DNA of 40,570 nucleotides from the NCBI GenBank assembly GCA_038237515.1, contig JBBRYP010000040.1:1-40570 (forward strand), read 5' to 3'. Source of the stretch: JBBQDZ01 sp038237515 (GTDB lineage Bacteria; Actinomycetota; Thermoleophilia; Gaiellales; Gaiellaceae). Positions 8,807-15,523 of this stretch are shown here, in pieces. The notes beneath the pieces were generated by a model. It did not search any database. It worked only from the letters and a program-made list of their open reading frames with translations, and was not told where the DNA came from. Each line of letters begins with the position of its first letter. Within the stretch, counting starts at the first letter, position 1. Made by a program: the position numbers and the translations under genes.

Positions 8807-9025
8807 CTAGACATCTCCACGCCGGCCGCTCTCGTCAAGCCGCAGGATCGCGGCCGTCTCTCGCGGGCTGTCGTCGCCAGCCGTGACGAACTCCATGGAC
8901 GGCTCCGGGAAGAGCTGTTCGACGTTCGTACCGACAATAGGTGCGACGTCCACGGCTGGCGATTGTGAAGGGGGCGGTTCCTTGATCGGCGCGGGTTCAG
9001 GGTTCGGTGCGAGCTCCTCAGTCAT
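8807..9025 (-). CDS. Small acidic Pro-rich protein, unknown function
   Basis: A 72-aa protein starting MTEELAPNPEPAPIKEPPP, rich in Pro and Glu in its first 25 residues, followed by VDVAPIVGTNVEQLFPEPS and a C-terminal AAILRLDESGRRGDV. The ATG overlaps the stop of the upstream membrane-protein gene (ATGACTGA), a sign of translational coupling, and this supports the start. No domain is recognised. It probably works with the small membrane protein before it and perhaps with the HEPN-like protein after it. No membrane segment or signal peptide. Confidence 0.5.
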   Translation of the reverse strand: MTEELAPNPEPAPIKEPPPSQSPAVDVAPIVGTNVEQLFPEPSMEFVTAGDDSPRETAAILRLDESGRRGDV

Positions 9026-9339
9026 TGGCAACCAACATCGTATCCGCCTCGTTGTCGACACCAGGTCGCGCGTGCGAGGAAGCGCTCATCGCCTCCGAGG
9101 CTGCCGGCATCTGGACACCTTTGTCGCTTTGCCACGTGAACGCGACGGCCGCAGCGACCGCAGCCGCCAGTCCCCAGAAGAAGGCGACGAAAGCGAGCCT
9201 GAGCCAGACGCTCTTTCTCTCGTTCGCCTCCCTCGCGAAGCCGATGCTGCTGACCAGCCCCTTGAGTGTCGTTCCCCTGTACGAAGATCGGCTGACGCGT
9301 GAGGTAGCCACGGGTTGTGTACTGCTGCACCTCAAGCAT
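9018..9339 (-). CDS. Small membrane protein, probably frameshifted near its N-terminus
   Basis: The C-terminal part (KGLVSSIGFAREANERKSV, then a membrane helix LRLAFVAFFWGLAAAVAAAV, then a polar tail) is clearly protein-like. In this frame the only available starts (TTG 9335 or GTG 9311) give a low-complexity Ser/Arg leader. The neighbouring frame starting at ATG 9339 (MLEVQQYTTRGYLTRQPIF) reads better up to about 9267, where a net +1 shift would join the two. I therefore annotate one gene with a likely one-base disruption. Its stop overlaps the next gene's ATG. Topology: one transmembrane segment around the middle. No family recognised. Confidence 0.5.
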
Positions 9340-9434
9340 CGAAAACGTCAGAAATGAACGGGGCCAGATCGCGCGCGCAGCTGTCCCTGCTGGGCTTCAA
9401 CCCCGACCGAACCGGACGCTCCTCGCTCGAAGCT

Positions 9435-10814
9435 CTACGCCCGGACGAGGCTGCTCTCGGGATCCGGCTCCTCCACGCTGGTCGGAGGCGTGGGCAGCCG
9501 CACGACGAAGGTCGTACCCCGCTCGGGCGCGCTCTCGATCTCCACGCTGCCGCCCATCGCCTCCGTCAGCTCCTTGACGATCGCGAGGCCGAGGCCCGTC
9601 CCGAGCTTGCGCCCCCCGCCGTGGCGGTCGTAGAGGAAGAACCGCTCGAAGGCACGGGCGAGATCCTCGGCGGGAAGCCCACGCCCGGTGTCGGAGACGA
9701 CGATCGATCCCGGGTGCGCGGCGACGCGCACCGATCCTCCGGCCGGCGTCGAGCGCACGGCGTTCTCGACCAGGTTCGAGACGATCTGGAGCACCCGGTC
9801 GAAGTCGGCCAGCGCCGGCGTGGCCCCCTCCGCGGTTGCCTCGAGGACGACCTCGTACTCGCGCGCGACCGGCTCGTAGCGGCGCGCCGCCTCCTGGGCG
9901 ACCTCACCGAGCTCGACCGGCTCCCGGGCGACGGTGAACTCGCTGCGATTCATGCGCGCGAGATCGAGGAGATCGCGGACGAGTCGCTCGAGGCGCGCGG
10001 CCTCGCGGCCGATCGTGTCGGCGGCCTCCTCGAGCGAGACCACGCCCTCGCGCAGCGCCTCGCTGTAGCCCCGGATGGCAGTCAGCGGCGTCTTCAGCTC
10101 GTGGCTCACCGAAAGCAGGAAGGCCTGCTCGGCCTCCCGCGCGTGCGCCAGCTGGGCTGCCATCTCGTTGAAGGAGCGCGAGAGAGACACGAGCTCGGCG
10201 GAGCCCTCGGCGGGGAGCGGCTCGGGAGCGGTGCCCGCGGCGAGGCTCCGGCTCGCCTCGGCCACCCGGCGCACGGGGCGCGCGATCGCCCGCGCGATCA
10301 GGAGCGACGCGAGCCCGGCGAGGCTCGCGCCGACGATGCCGGCCAGCAGCAGCGCCTGGAGGAACGGCCGCAGGTCGGCAGCACGGACGCTCCTCGGGCG
10401 CAGCAGCACGAACCCCTTCTGCTGCACGAGCCGCGCCGCGAAGAAGTAGCCCTTTTCGTCGAGGGTGATGCGGCCGTCGATCGGGCGACCTGCTCGCACC
10501 GCCGCTCGATCCTGGTCCGAGAGAAGGGGGGAGTGCCGGCCGAGGCGGAGGATCAGCTTCACTTGGATCTCCTGCTTCGCGAGCACGGGGCGGACCGGCT
10601 TGAGGTTGATGAGGAGCGCCGCGCGCTCGCGGGTCGCCAGGAGATCGGCTTGGTGGGACAGGTCTTCGAGGTGCGCCCGCTCCACCGCGCTTCGCGTCAG
10701 GACGACGCCGATGCCGAGGGTCACGCCGACCGACAGGACGACGAGCGTCGCGGTGGCCGCGAAGAGCCGCGTGCGCAGCGAGCTCGGCCCGCGGCGCCCG
10801 CCGGCGAGGGTCAC
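9435..10814 (-). CDS. Sensor histidine kinase (module A)
   Basis: Membrane kinase of 459 aa that should phosphorylate the response regulator encoded just upstream. Two membrane segments (about residues 17-40 and 150-176) bracket an extracytoplasmic sensor of about 110 residues. Then come a HAMP domain (LIARAIARPVRRVAEASRSL), the H-box LSVSHELKTPLTAIRGY with phospho-His238, the N-box LVENAVRSTPAGGSV, and the G boxes VSDTGRGLPAED and GTGLGLAIVKEL. The GTG start overlaps the TGA of the regulator gene (GTGA), so the two are translationally coupled. Layout and sequence closely parallel the kinase at 29488-30849, including the extracytoplasmic fold pattern, which suggests duplication. The signal sensed is unknown. 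Confidence 0.95.
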   Translation of the reverse strand: MTLAGGRRGPSSLRTRLFAATATLVVLSVGVTLGIGVVLTRSAVERAHLEDLSHQADLLATRERAALLINLKPVRPVLAKQEIQVKLILRLGRHSPLLSDQDRAAVRAGRPIDGRITLDEKGYFFAARLVQQKGFVLLRPRSVRAADLRPFLQALLLAGIVGASLAGLASLLIARAIARPVRRVAEASRSLAAGTAPEPLPAEGSAELVSLSRSFNEMAAQLAHAREAEQAFLLSVSHELKTPLTAIRGYSEALREGVVSLEEAADTIGREAARLERLVRDLLDLARMNRSEFTVAREPVELGEVAQEAARRYEPVAREYEVVLEATAEGATPALADFDRVLQIVSNLVENAVRSTPAGGSVRVAAHPGSIVVSDTGRGLPAEDLARAFERFFLYDRHGGGRKLGTGLGLAIVKELTEAMGGSVEIESAPERGTTFVVRLPTPPTSVEEPDPESSLVRA

Positions 10815-11533
10815 TGCGCGACGGCTTTGTAGCCCGCGCCGCGGACCGTGCGGATCAGCGCCGGGCGGCCGAGCTTGCGGCGCAGCTGGCCGACGTGCAC
10901 GTCGACCGTCCGCGTCCCGCCGGGATAGGTGGTGCCCCAGGCGCGGTCGAGGAGCGTGTCGCGCGAGAGGACGACACCCGGATTCTCGAGCAGGCAGGCG
11001 AGCAGGTCGAACTCCTTCGCCGTGAGCTCGACGTACTCGCCGCCGACGCTGACCTCGCGGCCGTCGAGGTTCACCTCCACGTCGCCCAGGTTGAGGACGG
11101 GCTCCTGCGGGGACGGCTCGGAGCGGCGGAGGATCGCCTTCACGCGGGCGACGAGCTCGCGCGGCGAGAAGGGCTTCGTCACGTAGTCGTCGGCGCCGAC
11201 CTCGAGGCCCGCCACCCGGTCCGGCTCCTCGTCGCGCGCCGTGACCATCACGATCGGCACCTTCGAGCGGCTGCGGATCTGCCGGCAGACCTCGAACCCG
11301 TCGATGCCCGGAAGGCCGATGTCGAGGACGACGATGCGCACGGGATGCCGTCCGAGCTCGACGAGCGCCTCCTCGCCCGAGCGCACCCAGACGACGCCGT
11401 AGCCGTCACGGCTGAGGTAGCTGCGGATGAGCGCCCCGATGGCGTGCTCGTCCTCGACGATCAGGACCGTGCCGCCCGAGGAGCGTCCCTGCGGCTGGGC
11501 GACGTTCCGGTACGGCGTGTCGAGGGTCGTCAC
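10811..11533 (-). CDS. OmpR/PhoB-type response regulator (module A)
   Basis: DNA-binding response regulator of 240 aa. The receiver domain has acidic pocket VEDE (27-29), phospho-acceptor Asp71 in IVVLDIGLPGIDGF, the conserved VTARDEE and Lys in VTKPFSPREL. The C-terminal winged helix has VELTAKEFDLLACLLENPG, LLDRAWGTTYPGGTRTVDVH and IRTVRGAGYK, all standard for OmpR-type proteins. GTG start with a 14-residue leader before the domain. It lies 6 bp after the secreted DUF5666-like gene and overlaps the kinase gene by 4 bases. It likely binds tandem half-sites upstream of this operon (separate entries). It is highly similar to the regulator at 28796-29491. Confidence 0.95.
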   Translation of the reverse strand: MTTLDTPYRNVAQPQGRSSGGTVLIVEDEHAIGALIRSYLSRDGYGVVWVRSGEEALVELGRHPVRIVVLDIGLPGIDGFEVCRQIRSRSKVPIVMVTARDEEPDRVAGLEVGADDYVTKPFSPRELVARVKAILRRSEPSPQEPVLNLGDVEVNLDGREVSVGGEYVELTAKEFDLLACLLENPGVVLSRDTLLDRAWGTTYPGGTRTVDVHVGQLRRKLGRPALIRTVRGAGYKAVAQ

Positions 11534-11539
11534 GATTGC

Positions 11540-11938
11540 CTACCGCCTTCCGAAGAGGATCTCGATCCTCTGCGCCGGCTGATCCTGCAGGCGCATCGCC
11601 AGCACCGTCAGGCCGCGGCGGAGCGCGTTGAACGGTGCGCTCTGACCGTTGACCTCGACCTGCGTAGAGGGGGCGAGCGGGATCGACATGACCGTCCCGT
11701 CAAGCTCCTTGAGCTCGATCGAGGAGCGCGAGACCGAGCGGACGCGCCCGCGGTCGACTCGCCAGTCCTGGACCGCCTGGTTCTGAACCAGGACGATCTC
11801 GGCGCGGGCGAGGTGGGGGCCGAAGAAGAAGTCGCCGAGTGACCGCGGGCCGAAGGCGTGGATCGCTGCGGCGGAGCCTCCCGCCACGAGGACGAGCGTG
11901 CAGAGGGCGCCGGCGAGCATCCATCTCAATTTCTTCAT
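11540..11938 (-). CDS. Secreted DUF5666-like protein (module A, single repeat)
   Basis: First gene of the module A operon. 132 aa from ATG 11938, with a signal anchor (KKLRWMLAGALCTLVLVAGG) and one extracytoplasmic beta-rich repeat: GRVRSVSRSSIELKELDGT, IPLAPSTQVEVNGQ, LRRGLTVLAM. This is the same pattern (x-V-x-S-V-s-x-x-x-I/L-x-L-x-x-LDG, then T-x-V-x-V-x-G, then L-x-x-G) found three times in the protein at 27940-28776, and resembles DUF5666-type domains. The upstream in-frame extension to 12058 has no signal and was rejected. Because it is co-transcribed with a kinase having an extracytoplasmic sensor, it may be a sensor accessory protein or a regulated envelope product (inference). Confidence 0.8.
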   Translation of the reverse strand: MKKLRWMLAGALCTLVLVAGGSAAAIHAFGPRSLGDFFFGPHLARAEIVLVQNQAVQDWRVDRGRVRSVSRSSIELKELDGTVMSIPLAPSTQVEVNGQSAPFNALRRGLTVLAMRLQDQPAQRIEILFGRR

Positions 11939-12015
11939 CGCGAGCGTTCGACCTTCGTGTTCCGTGCCACGCCTCTCATCATCGGCCGAGAAGGTGAGGC
12001 CGCGGTGCGGCACGC

Positions 12016-12033
12016 GTAAGCGGAGGGTAAAGC
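12016..12033. promoter_or_regulatory. Tandem half-sites, candidate response-regulator box 1
   Basis: GTAAGC at 12016-12021 and GTAAAGC at 12027-12033, starts 11 bp apart, in the gap between the divergent module A operon and the RTX-protein gene. OmpR-family regulators bind such direct repeats as head-to-tail dimers with 10-11 bp period. The same half-site recurs at 12088-12104 and at 27882-27898. Confidence 0.5.
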
Positions 12034-12087
12034 ACCCGTCCACGCCGTCTCGTTCCATGCATTCCCGTGGCCTCAGTTTTACCTGAG

Positions 12088-12104
12088 GCTTGCCGGAGGC
12101 TTAC
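12088..12104. promoter_or_regulatory. Tandem half-sites, candidate response-regulator box 2
   Basis: GCTTGC-N5-GCTTAC, half-sites 11 bp apart, inside a longer tandem repeat GAGGCTTGCCG/GAGGCTTACGG (12085-12106). On the minus strand this reads GTAAGC-N5-GCAAGC, the same half-site as box 1 but in the opposite orientation. It lies about 76 bp before the RTX-protein start, a position suited to activation of that gene. Confidence 0.55.
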
Positions 12105-12181
12105 GGCGGGCGCACCGAGCCCTGACACGACGTCTCGATGCTGCGATTCGTCAGGCAATGAAACGACGTGAAGGAGGACGC

Positions 12182-12790
12182 ATGAAGCTGAAGCTCGTGT
12201 TCTGCGCGCTCGCCGCGTTCGTCGCGCTCGCGGTGGTGGCGGTGGCGGCGGCGGATCGCATCAAGGGCACCAACGGCAACGACACCCTCAACGGGACGCC
12301 CTCGGCCGACCTGATGCTCGGATTCGCAGGGAACGACTCGATCTACGCCCGCGGCGGCGGGGACACCGTCCTCGGCGGCCCGGGGAACGACTCGATCTAC
12401 GGCAACGACGGGTTCGACAAACTACGCGGCAACGACGGGAACGACACGATCTCCGGCGGCGACGGGGCGGATCAGCTGGCCGGAGGCCCGGGGGACGACT
12501 TCCTGCGTGGGCGGGACGGCGCCGACCGCATCAACGGCGGCGACGGCAACGACACCCTGTACGCGGGCGATGGACCGGACATCGAGAACGGCGGCGCGGG
12601 AAACGACACCCTCTACGCGCTGGCCGACGACAACAACCCCGACAGGCTCGACTGCGGTCCGGGCTTCGACACGGCGTACATCCGCGCGAACGACCACCAC
12701 GGAGACAAGGTCGTGAACTGCGAGGTCGTGAAGACGATCTCGGACGCCGGTCGCAACGAGCCCGGCGAGGACGCTCCGACGGGAGACTAG
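12182..12790 (+). CDS. Secreted RTX (hemolysin-type calcium-binding) repeat protein
   Basis: 202 aa from ATG 12182, which follows a strong AAGGAGG ribosome-binding site; the upstream in-frame ATG at 12158 lacks one. After a signal peptide (KLKLVFCALAAFVALAVVAV) come about nine glycine/aspartate nonapeptides such as GTNGNDTLNG, GFAGNDSIYA, GGPGNDSIYG, GNDGNDTISG and GGDGNDTLYA, which fold as a calcium-binding parallel beta-roll. The C-terminal part DRLDCGPGFDTAYI and VVNCEVVKTI holds two cysteines, a common end of such actinobacterial proteins. No enzymatic domain is attached. It is divergent from the module A two-component operon and shares its putative regulator boxes, so it is a good target candidate (inference). 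Confidence 0.93.
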   Translation: MKLKLVFCALAAFVALAVVAVAAADRIKGTNGNDTLNGTPSADLMLGFAGNDSIYARGGGDTVLGGPGNDSIYGNDGFDKLRGNDGNDTISGGDGADQLAGGPGDDFLRGRDGADRINGGDGNDTLYAGDGPDIENGGAGNDTLYALADDNNPDRLDCGPGFDTAYIRANDHHGDKVVNCEVVKTISDAGRNEPGEDAPTGD

Positions 12791-12795
12791 TGTGC

Positions 12796-12820
12796 GTGGG
12801 GGAACCCCTGGTTCCCCCAC
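12796..12820 (+). terminator. Hairpin after the RTX gene
   Basis: GTGGGGGAACC, loop CCT, GGTTCCCCCAC: a perfect 11-bp stem starting five bases after the stop codon. No T-run follows (GAACCCCC instead), so termination would be of the L-shaped type, or the hairpin is part of the repeat element described at 12815-12834. Confidence 0.55.
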
Positions 12821-12834
12821 GAACCCCCTCCTTC
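12815..12834. repeat. Intergenic repeat motif, copy 1
   Basis: CCCCACGAACCCCCTCCTTC, immediately after a perfect hairpin. A second copy with one substitution and one base less is at 12995-13013. Possibly part of a small dispersed element; only two copies are visible here. Confidence 0.4.
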
Positions 12835-12994
12835 CGGACGCCAGCGGCAGGGTCATTCTCTGCGGGGCCGGTCACTGCTCGCTGCCTCCGACCGTTGCCA
12901 CACCGCTTGTTGGGGGTCCCGCCGCGGGAACCGGGGCTCCGCCCGCTCCTCGTGGTCGCTCCTGACGACAGGGGACAGGACACCCTTGGGGCAA

Positions 12995-13013
12995 CCCCAC
13001 GAGCCCCTCCTTC
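12995..13013. repeat. Intergenic repeat motif, copy 2
   Basis: CCCCACGAGCCCCTCCTTC, preceded by a small GGGG-CAA-CCCC hairpin that overlaps it (12988-12998). It matches copy 1 at 18 of 20 aligned positions. Confidence 0.4.
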
Positions 13014-13173
13014 TGCGCTATGGCCTTTCCAACCGCGCGTGACCTCCCGCCGGGCAAGCCCGGCTCCGGCCGCAACGGTTAACGGACACTGATCTCGCGG
13101 AAGGAAGCGCGTCACAAAAAGGTCGCGACCCGGCTCCCCACAAGAAGAGCGAGGCGTCCTCTGAAGTCGAGGC

Positions 13174-13206
13174 AGGCCCGCCGCACTAGTGGCGGGCCTC
13201 ATTTTC
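13174..13206. terminator. Rho-independent terminator
   Basis: AGGCCCGCC, 8-base loop, GGCGGGCCT, then CATTTTC on the plus strand. The 9-bp stem plus T-run is a good terminator for plus-strand transcription. It also overlaps the stop codon of the minus-strand beta-propeller gene, so it may end transcription from both sides. Confidence 0.75.
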
Positions 13207-14365
13207 TCCCGATCACCTGACCCACCGAGGCTCGCGAGGACGCTGCCCAGGCGACGCGGCCTCGTGCATCGAACTGCACCTCTACGTACTTGCGGGTATT
13301 CGCCAGCGGGTCGAGGTGGGCGACGACATGCCGGGTGTGCGTGTCGATGACGTCGCCGGCATCGCCGACGAGGACGAAGCGCCCGTCGCGGCTGTGGCTG
13401 AGCCAGCCGTCCTTGGTGCAGGCGTAGGCGCACGGTCGCTCCGGCTCCCGTAGGGACGACACCTTGACGCTGGTGGCGAGTCGAGGCGCCCTGCCGGGCA
13501 GCCCGCCGATCTCGAAGACGTGGACGTGCTCGTTCGGGCCGTCGATCACCCAGACGGTCTGCTCGCCCGGCGACATGCTGATCCCGTGGCTCGGGCAGTA
13601 GCTCTCGTCGAAGGCAGTCCTGTCCCAGGCGAAGCCGTGGTCGGCGAGGTCGACCGTGTGGAGGACCTTGCCGGTGGCAAGGCTTCCGACCTGGAAGCCG
13701 AGGAAGCCGGTCGCGGTCGTGAAGGCGAGCGTCTCGCGGCCGTTGACCGTGAACGGGCGGACGCCGCTGCGGAGCGGCCCGACCTTCCGAAGCGTGCGGC
13801 CGCTGCGGGTGTCCGCCACCTCGAGCTCGTCGTGGTCGCGCCCGCCCATGTAGAGGCGACGCCCATCGCGGCTGAGGATCGTGTTGTGAGGCGCCTTGCC
13901 GCCCTCGATGCGGCCGAGGACGCGCCCGTCGCCGCCGTCGAGGACGTACCAGGTCCCGTCGGCGGAAAGCGCCCCGTCCGGCATGTAGACGCGGCGCCCG
14001 TCGGGGCTTACCGCGGGCGAGTCGATCCCGAATGGGTAGCTTCGCGACCAGAGCACGCGGTCGCGCCGGAGGTCGTACTTCAGCATCGCGCCGGGTCCGT
14101 TGTCGCCGCCGTCGCCGCCGTAGCTGACATAGAGCATCCCGGTGGCGGTGCTGCCGCAGACGCCGCGGACGCCGTACCTCGTCAGCGGCAGCTTGACGTG
14201 CTTCACGAGGCGAAACTCGCGGTCGAGGTCGTAGACGTAGAGGTGCCCGTCCGGCAGGACGTATTCGTAGCGCCGGAGCGTCGCCGCCGCGGCAGGCTGC
14301 AGCGCGGCTCCAAACCGCACCGCGACCGCGGCGCCGATGAGCAGCTCCCGCCTCGTCAGCGACAT
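13199..14365 (-). CDS. Tat-secreted beta-propeller (YVTN/WD40-like) protein
   Basis: 388-aa exported protein starting MSLTRRELLIGAAVAV, a twin-arginine signal followed by an Ala-rich cleavage region. The body shows repeated beta-propeller blades: GHLYVYDLDREFRLVKHVKL, GMLYVSYGGDGG, SPAVSPDGRRVYMPDG, TWYVLDGGDGRVLGRIEGG, NTILSRDGRRLYMGGRDHDE, ELEVADTRSGRTLRKVGPL and SHSRDGRFVLVGDAGDVIDT. The SPDGRRVY and SRDGRRLY pieces are the usual blade signature. Such proteins bind ligands or act as quinoprotein-like or lactonase-like enzymes; no catalytic residues can be assigned. ATG start at 14365. It stands alone and ends in the hairpin above. Confidence 0.85.
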   Translation of the reverse strand: MSLTRRELLIGAAVAVRFGAALQPAAAATLRRYEYVLPDGHLYVYDLDREFRLVKHVKLPLTRYGVRGVCGSTATGMLYVSYGGDGGDNGPGAMLKYDLRRDRVLWSRSYPFGIDSPAVSPDGRRVYMPDGALSADGTWYVLDGGDGRVLGRIEGGKAPHNTILSRDGRRLYMGGRDHDELEVADTRSGRTLRKVGPLRSGVRPFTVNGRETLAFTTATGFLGFQVGSLATGKVLHTVDLADHGFAWDRTAFDESYCPSHGISMSPGEQTVWVIDGPNEHVHVFEIGGLPGRAPRLATSVKVSSLREPERPCAYACTKDGWLSHSRDGRFVLVGDAGDVIDTHTRHVVAHLDPLANTRKYVEVQFDARGRVAWAASSRASVGQVIGRK

Positions 14366-14474
14366 CGCCTCACCGTAGTCGCGTCACACCCGGAGTGGTG
14401 AGCGGCGCGCGCGGTCGGGACGCGCCCGTCATCGAACCCGCACGGTTCGGCGGGGTCGCTACGATGCGCGCGCC

Positions 14475-14876
14475 GTGTGGACCTACTTCATCCCGCTGTA
14501 CGTCCTCGGCGGGATCGTCCTGCTCTTCGGCATCTTCGTCCTGCTCGCGCGCGTGCGCGGGGGTCGCTACATCCGGCCGATCGTGGGCCTCCTGGCGAAG
14601 GTGCCGTTCATGCGGCGCCTGATGCGCAAGGCCTCGCAGGCTGCGCTCGAGCGGCAGAACCCGGATCTTGCCAACGCGATCAAGAAGCTCGAGCGAACCG
14701 GGGCAGAGCGTGACCCGCGCCGCGCACAGGCTGCGCTCTCGCGCCTGAGCGCGTCCGAGCGAGCTGCCTACCTGGAGGCGGCGGGGGAGCAAGGTGCGAT
14801 GCCGACCCCGCAGAACCGCCAGCAGCGCCGGCAGATGGAGAAGATGCGCAAGAGCCCTCCACGCCGCAAGGCGTAG
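14475..14876 (+). CDS. Small membrane-anchored protein, unknown function
   Basis: 133 aa beginning with GTG. One N-terminal transmembrane helix (YFIPLYVLGGIVLLFGIFVL) is followed by a basic, helical cytoplasmic tail (FMRRLMRKASQAALERQNPD, LSASERAAYLEAAGEQG, and QNRQQRRQMEKMRKSPPRRK at the end). The tail is strongly positive, which suggests binding to nucleic acid, ribosome or membrane surface. A TACGAT hexamer at 14460-14465 sits just upstream, so the message may have almost no leader. The stop is 5 bp from the stop of the convergent DJ-1-like gene. I recognise no named family. Confidence 0.7.
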   Translation: MWTYFIPLYVLGGIVLLFGIFVLLARVRGGRYIRPIVGLLAKVPFMRRLMRKASQAALERQNPDLANAIKKLERTGAERDPRRAQAALSRLSASERAAYLEAAGEQGAMPTPQNRQQRRQMEKMRKSPPRRKA

Positions 14877-14881
14877 AACCC

Positions 14882-15466
14882 TCAGACGGGCGGCGCGGGG
14901 TCGTACTGGATGTAGCGGCGCACCTCACGGGCGCGCTCGACCGAGTGCAGGCGCGCCACGAGGTGGAGCGCCATGTCGATTCCGGCGGAGACGCCGGCCG
15001 CGGTGACGACGTCCCCGCTGTCCACGAAGCGATCCTCCGGGCGCACCTCGATCGTCCCGTCGAGTTCCGCGAGCAGGTCGAGCGCACCCCAGTGGGTCGT
15101 GGCGGGCCTCCCTTGCAGGAGCCCCGCGGCGGCGTACACGAGCGAGCCGGTGCACACGCTCGTCATCAGGGTGCCCGATCGGGCATGGGAGCGCACCCAT
15201 TCGAGGACCGCGTCGTCGCGAAGGCCCTGTCGCGTGCCGATGCCGCCGGGATAGACGAGGCAATCGAGCGGCGGCGCGCTCGCCCACGTGTGGTCGGGGA
15301 GGACGCGCAGCCCCTTCGCGCATTCGACCGCGCCGTCGTGCGGCGCGATCGTGAAGACCTCGACGCCGTCGTCCGGCCACTGCTGCGCCCACCCCGCCAG
15401 CACCTCCCAGGGGCCGGCCCAGTCGAGCTCCTCGGCCCCGTCGAAGAGGGCGATGCCGATCAGCAT
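14882..15466 (-). CDS. DJ-1/PfpI (GATase1-like) family protein
   Basis: 194-aa single-domain protein of the DJ-1/ThiJ/PfpI superfamily, in the group resembling isonitrile hydratase (InhA-like) and the N-terminal domain of GlxA/AraC regulators. Key blocks are MLIGIALFDGAEELDWAGPW at the N-terminus, DCLVYPGGIGTRQG and the nucleophile elbow LMTSVCTGSLVYAAAGLL with the reactive Cys, followed by ATTHWGALDLL with the conserved His. VTAAGVSAGIDMALHLVARL completes the fold. There is no helix-turn-helix domain, so it is likely an enzyme rather than a regulator. ATG 15466 has GGAAG upstream and is preferred over a TTG at 15487. The substrate is unknown. Confidence 0.88.
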   Translation of the reverse strand: MLIGIALFDGAEELDWAGPWEVLAGWAQQWPDDGVEVFTIAPHDGAVECAKGLRVLPDHTWASAPPLDCLVYPGGIGTRQGLRDDAVLEWVRSHARSGTLMTSVCTGSLVYAAAGLLQGRPATTHWGALDLLAELDGTIEVRPEDRFVDSGDVVTAAGVSAGIDMALHLVARLHSVERAREVRRYIQYDPAPPV

Positions 15467-15523
15467 GCGCTTCCAGCGTGCCAGCAATCCGCTGCCGGTG
15501 TCGGCCGAGAGCGTCCCGCCGGC

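Larger units (their letters stand above)
12791..13173. other. Gene-free GC-rich spacer with repeat-like hairpins
   Basis: About 380 bases without a convincing gene on either strand. It holds the RTX-gene hairpin, two imperfect copies of a CCCCACGARCCCC-TCCTTC motif, each preceded by a hairpin, and a GTCCCGCCGCGGGAACCGGGGC stretch with further self-complementarity split between its halves. Frames read on either strand here have skewed Pro/Arg/Gly composition and no homology that I recognise. Confidence 0.5.

Noticed and set aside
9315..10832. 505-codon plus-strand frame opposite the kinase
   Set aside because: Antisense shadow of a clear histidine kinase; no recognisable domain.
12790..13092. 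100-codon plus-strand frame after the RTX gene
   Set aside because: Runs through hairpins and the repeat motif, Pro/Arg-rich, no start signal of its own.
12796..13206. CRISPR array or insertion element in the gene-free spacer
   Set aside because: Only two imperfect motif copies with unequal flanks; no regular spacers, transposase or terminal inverted repeats.
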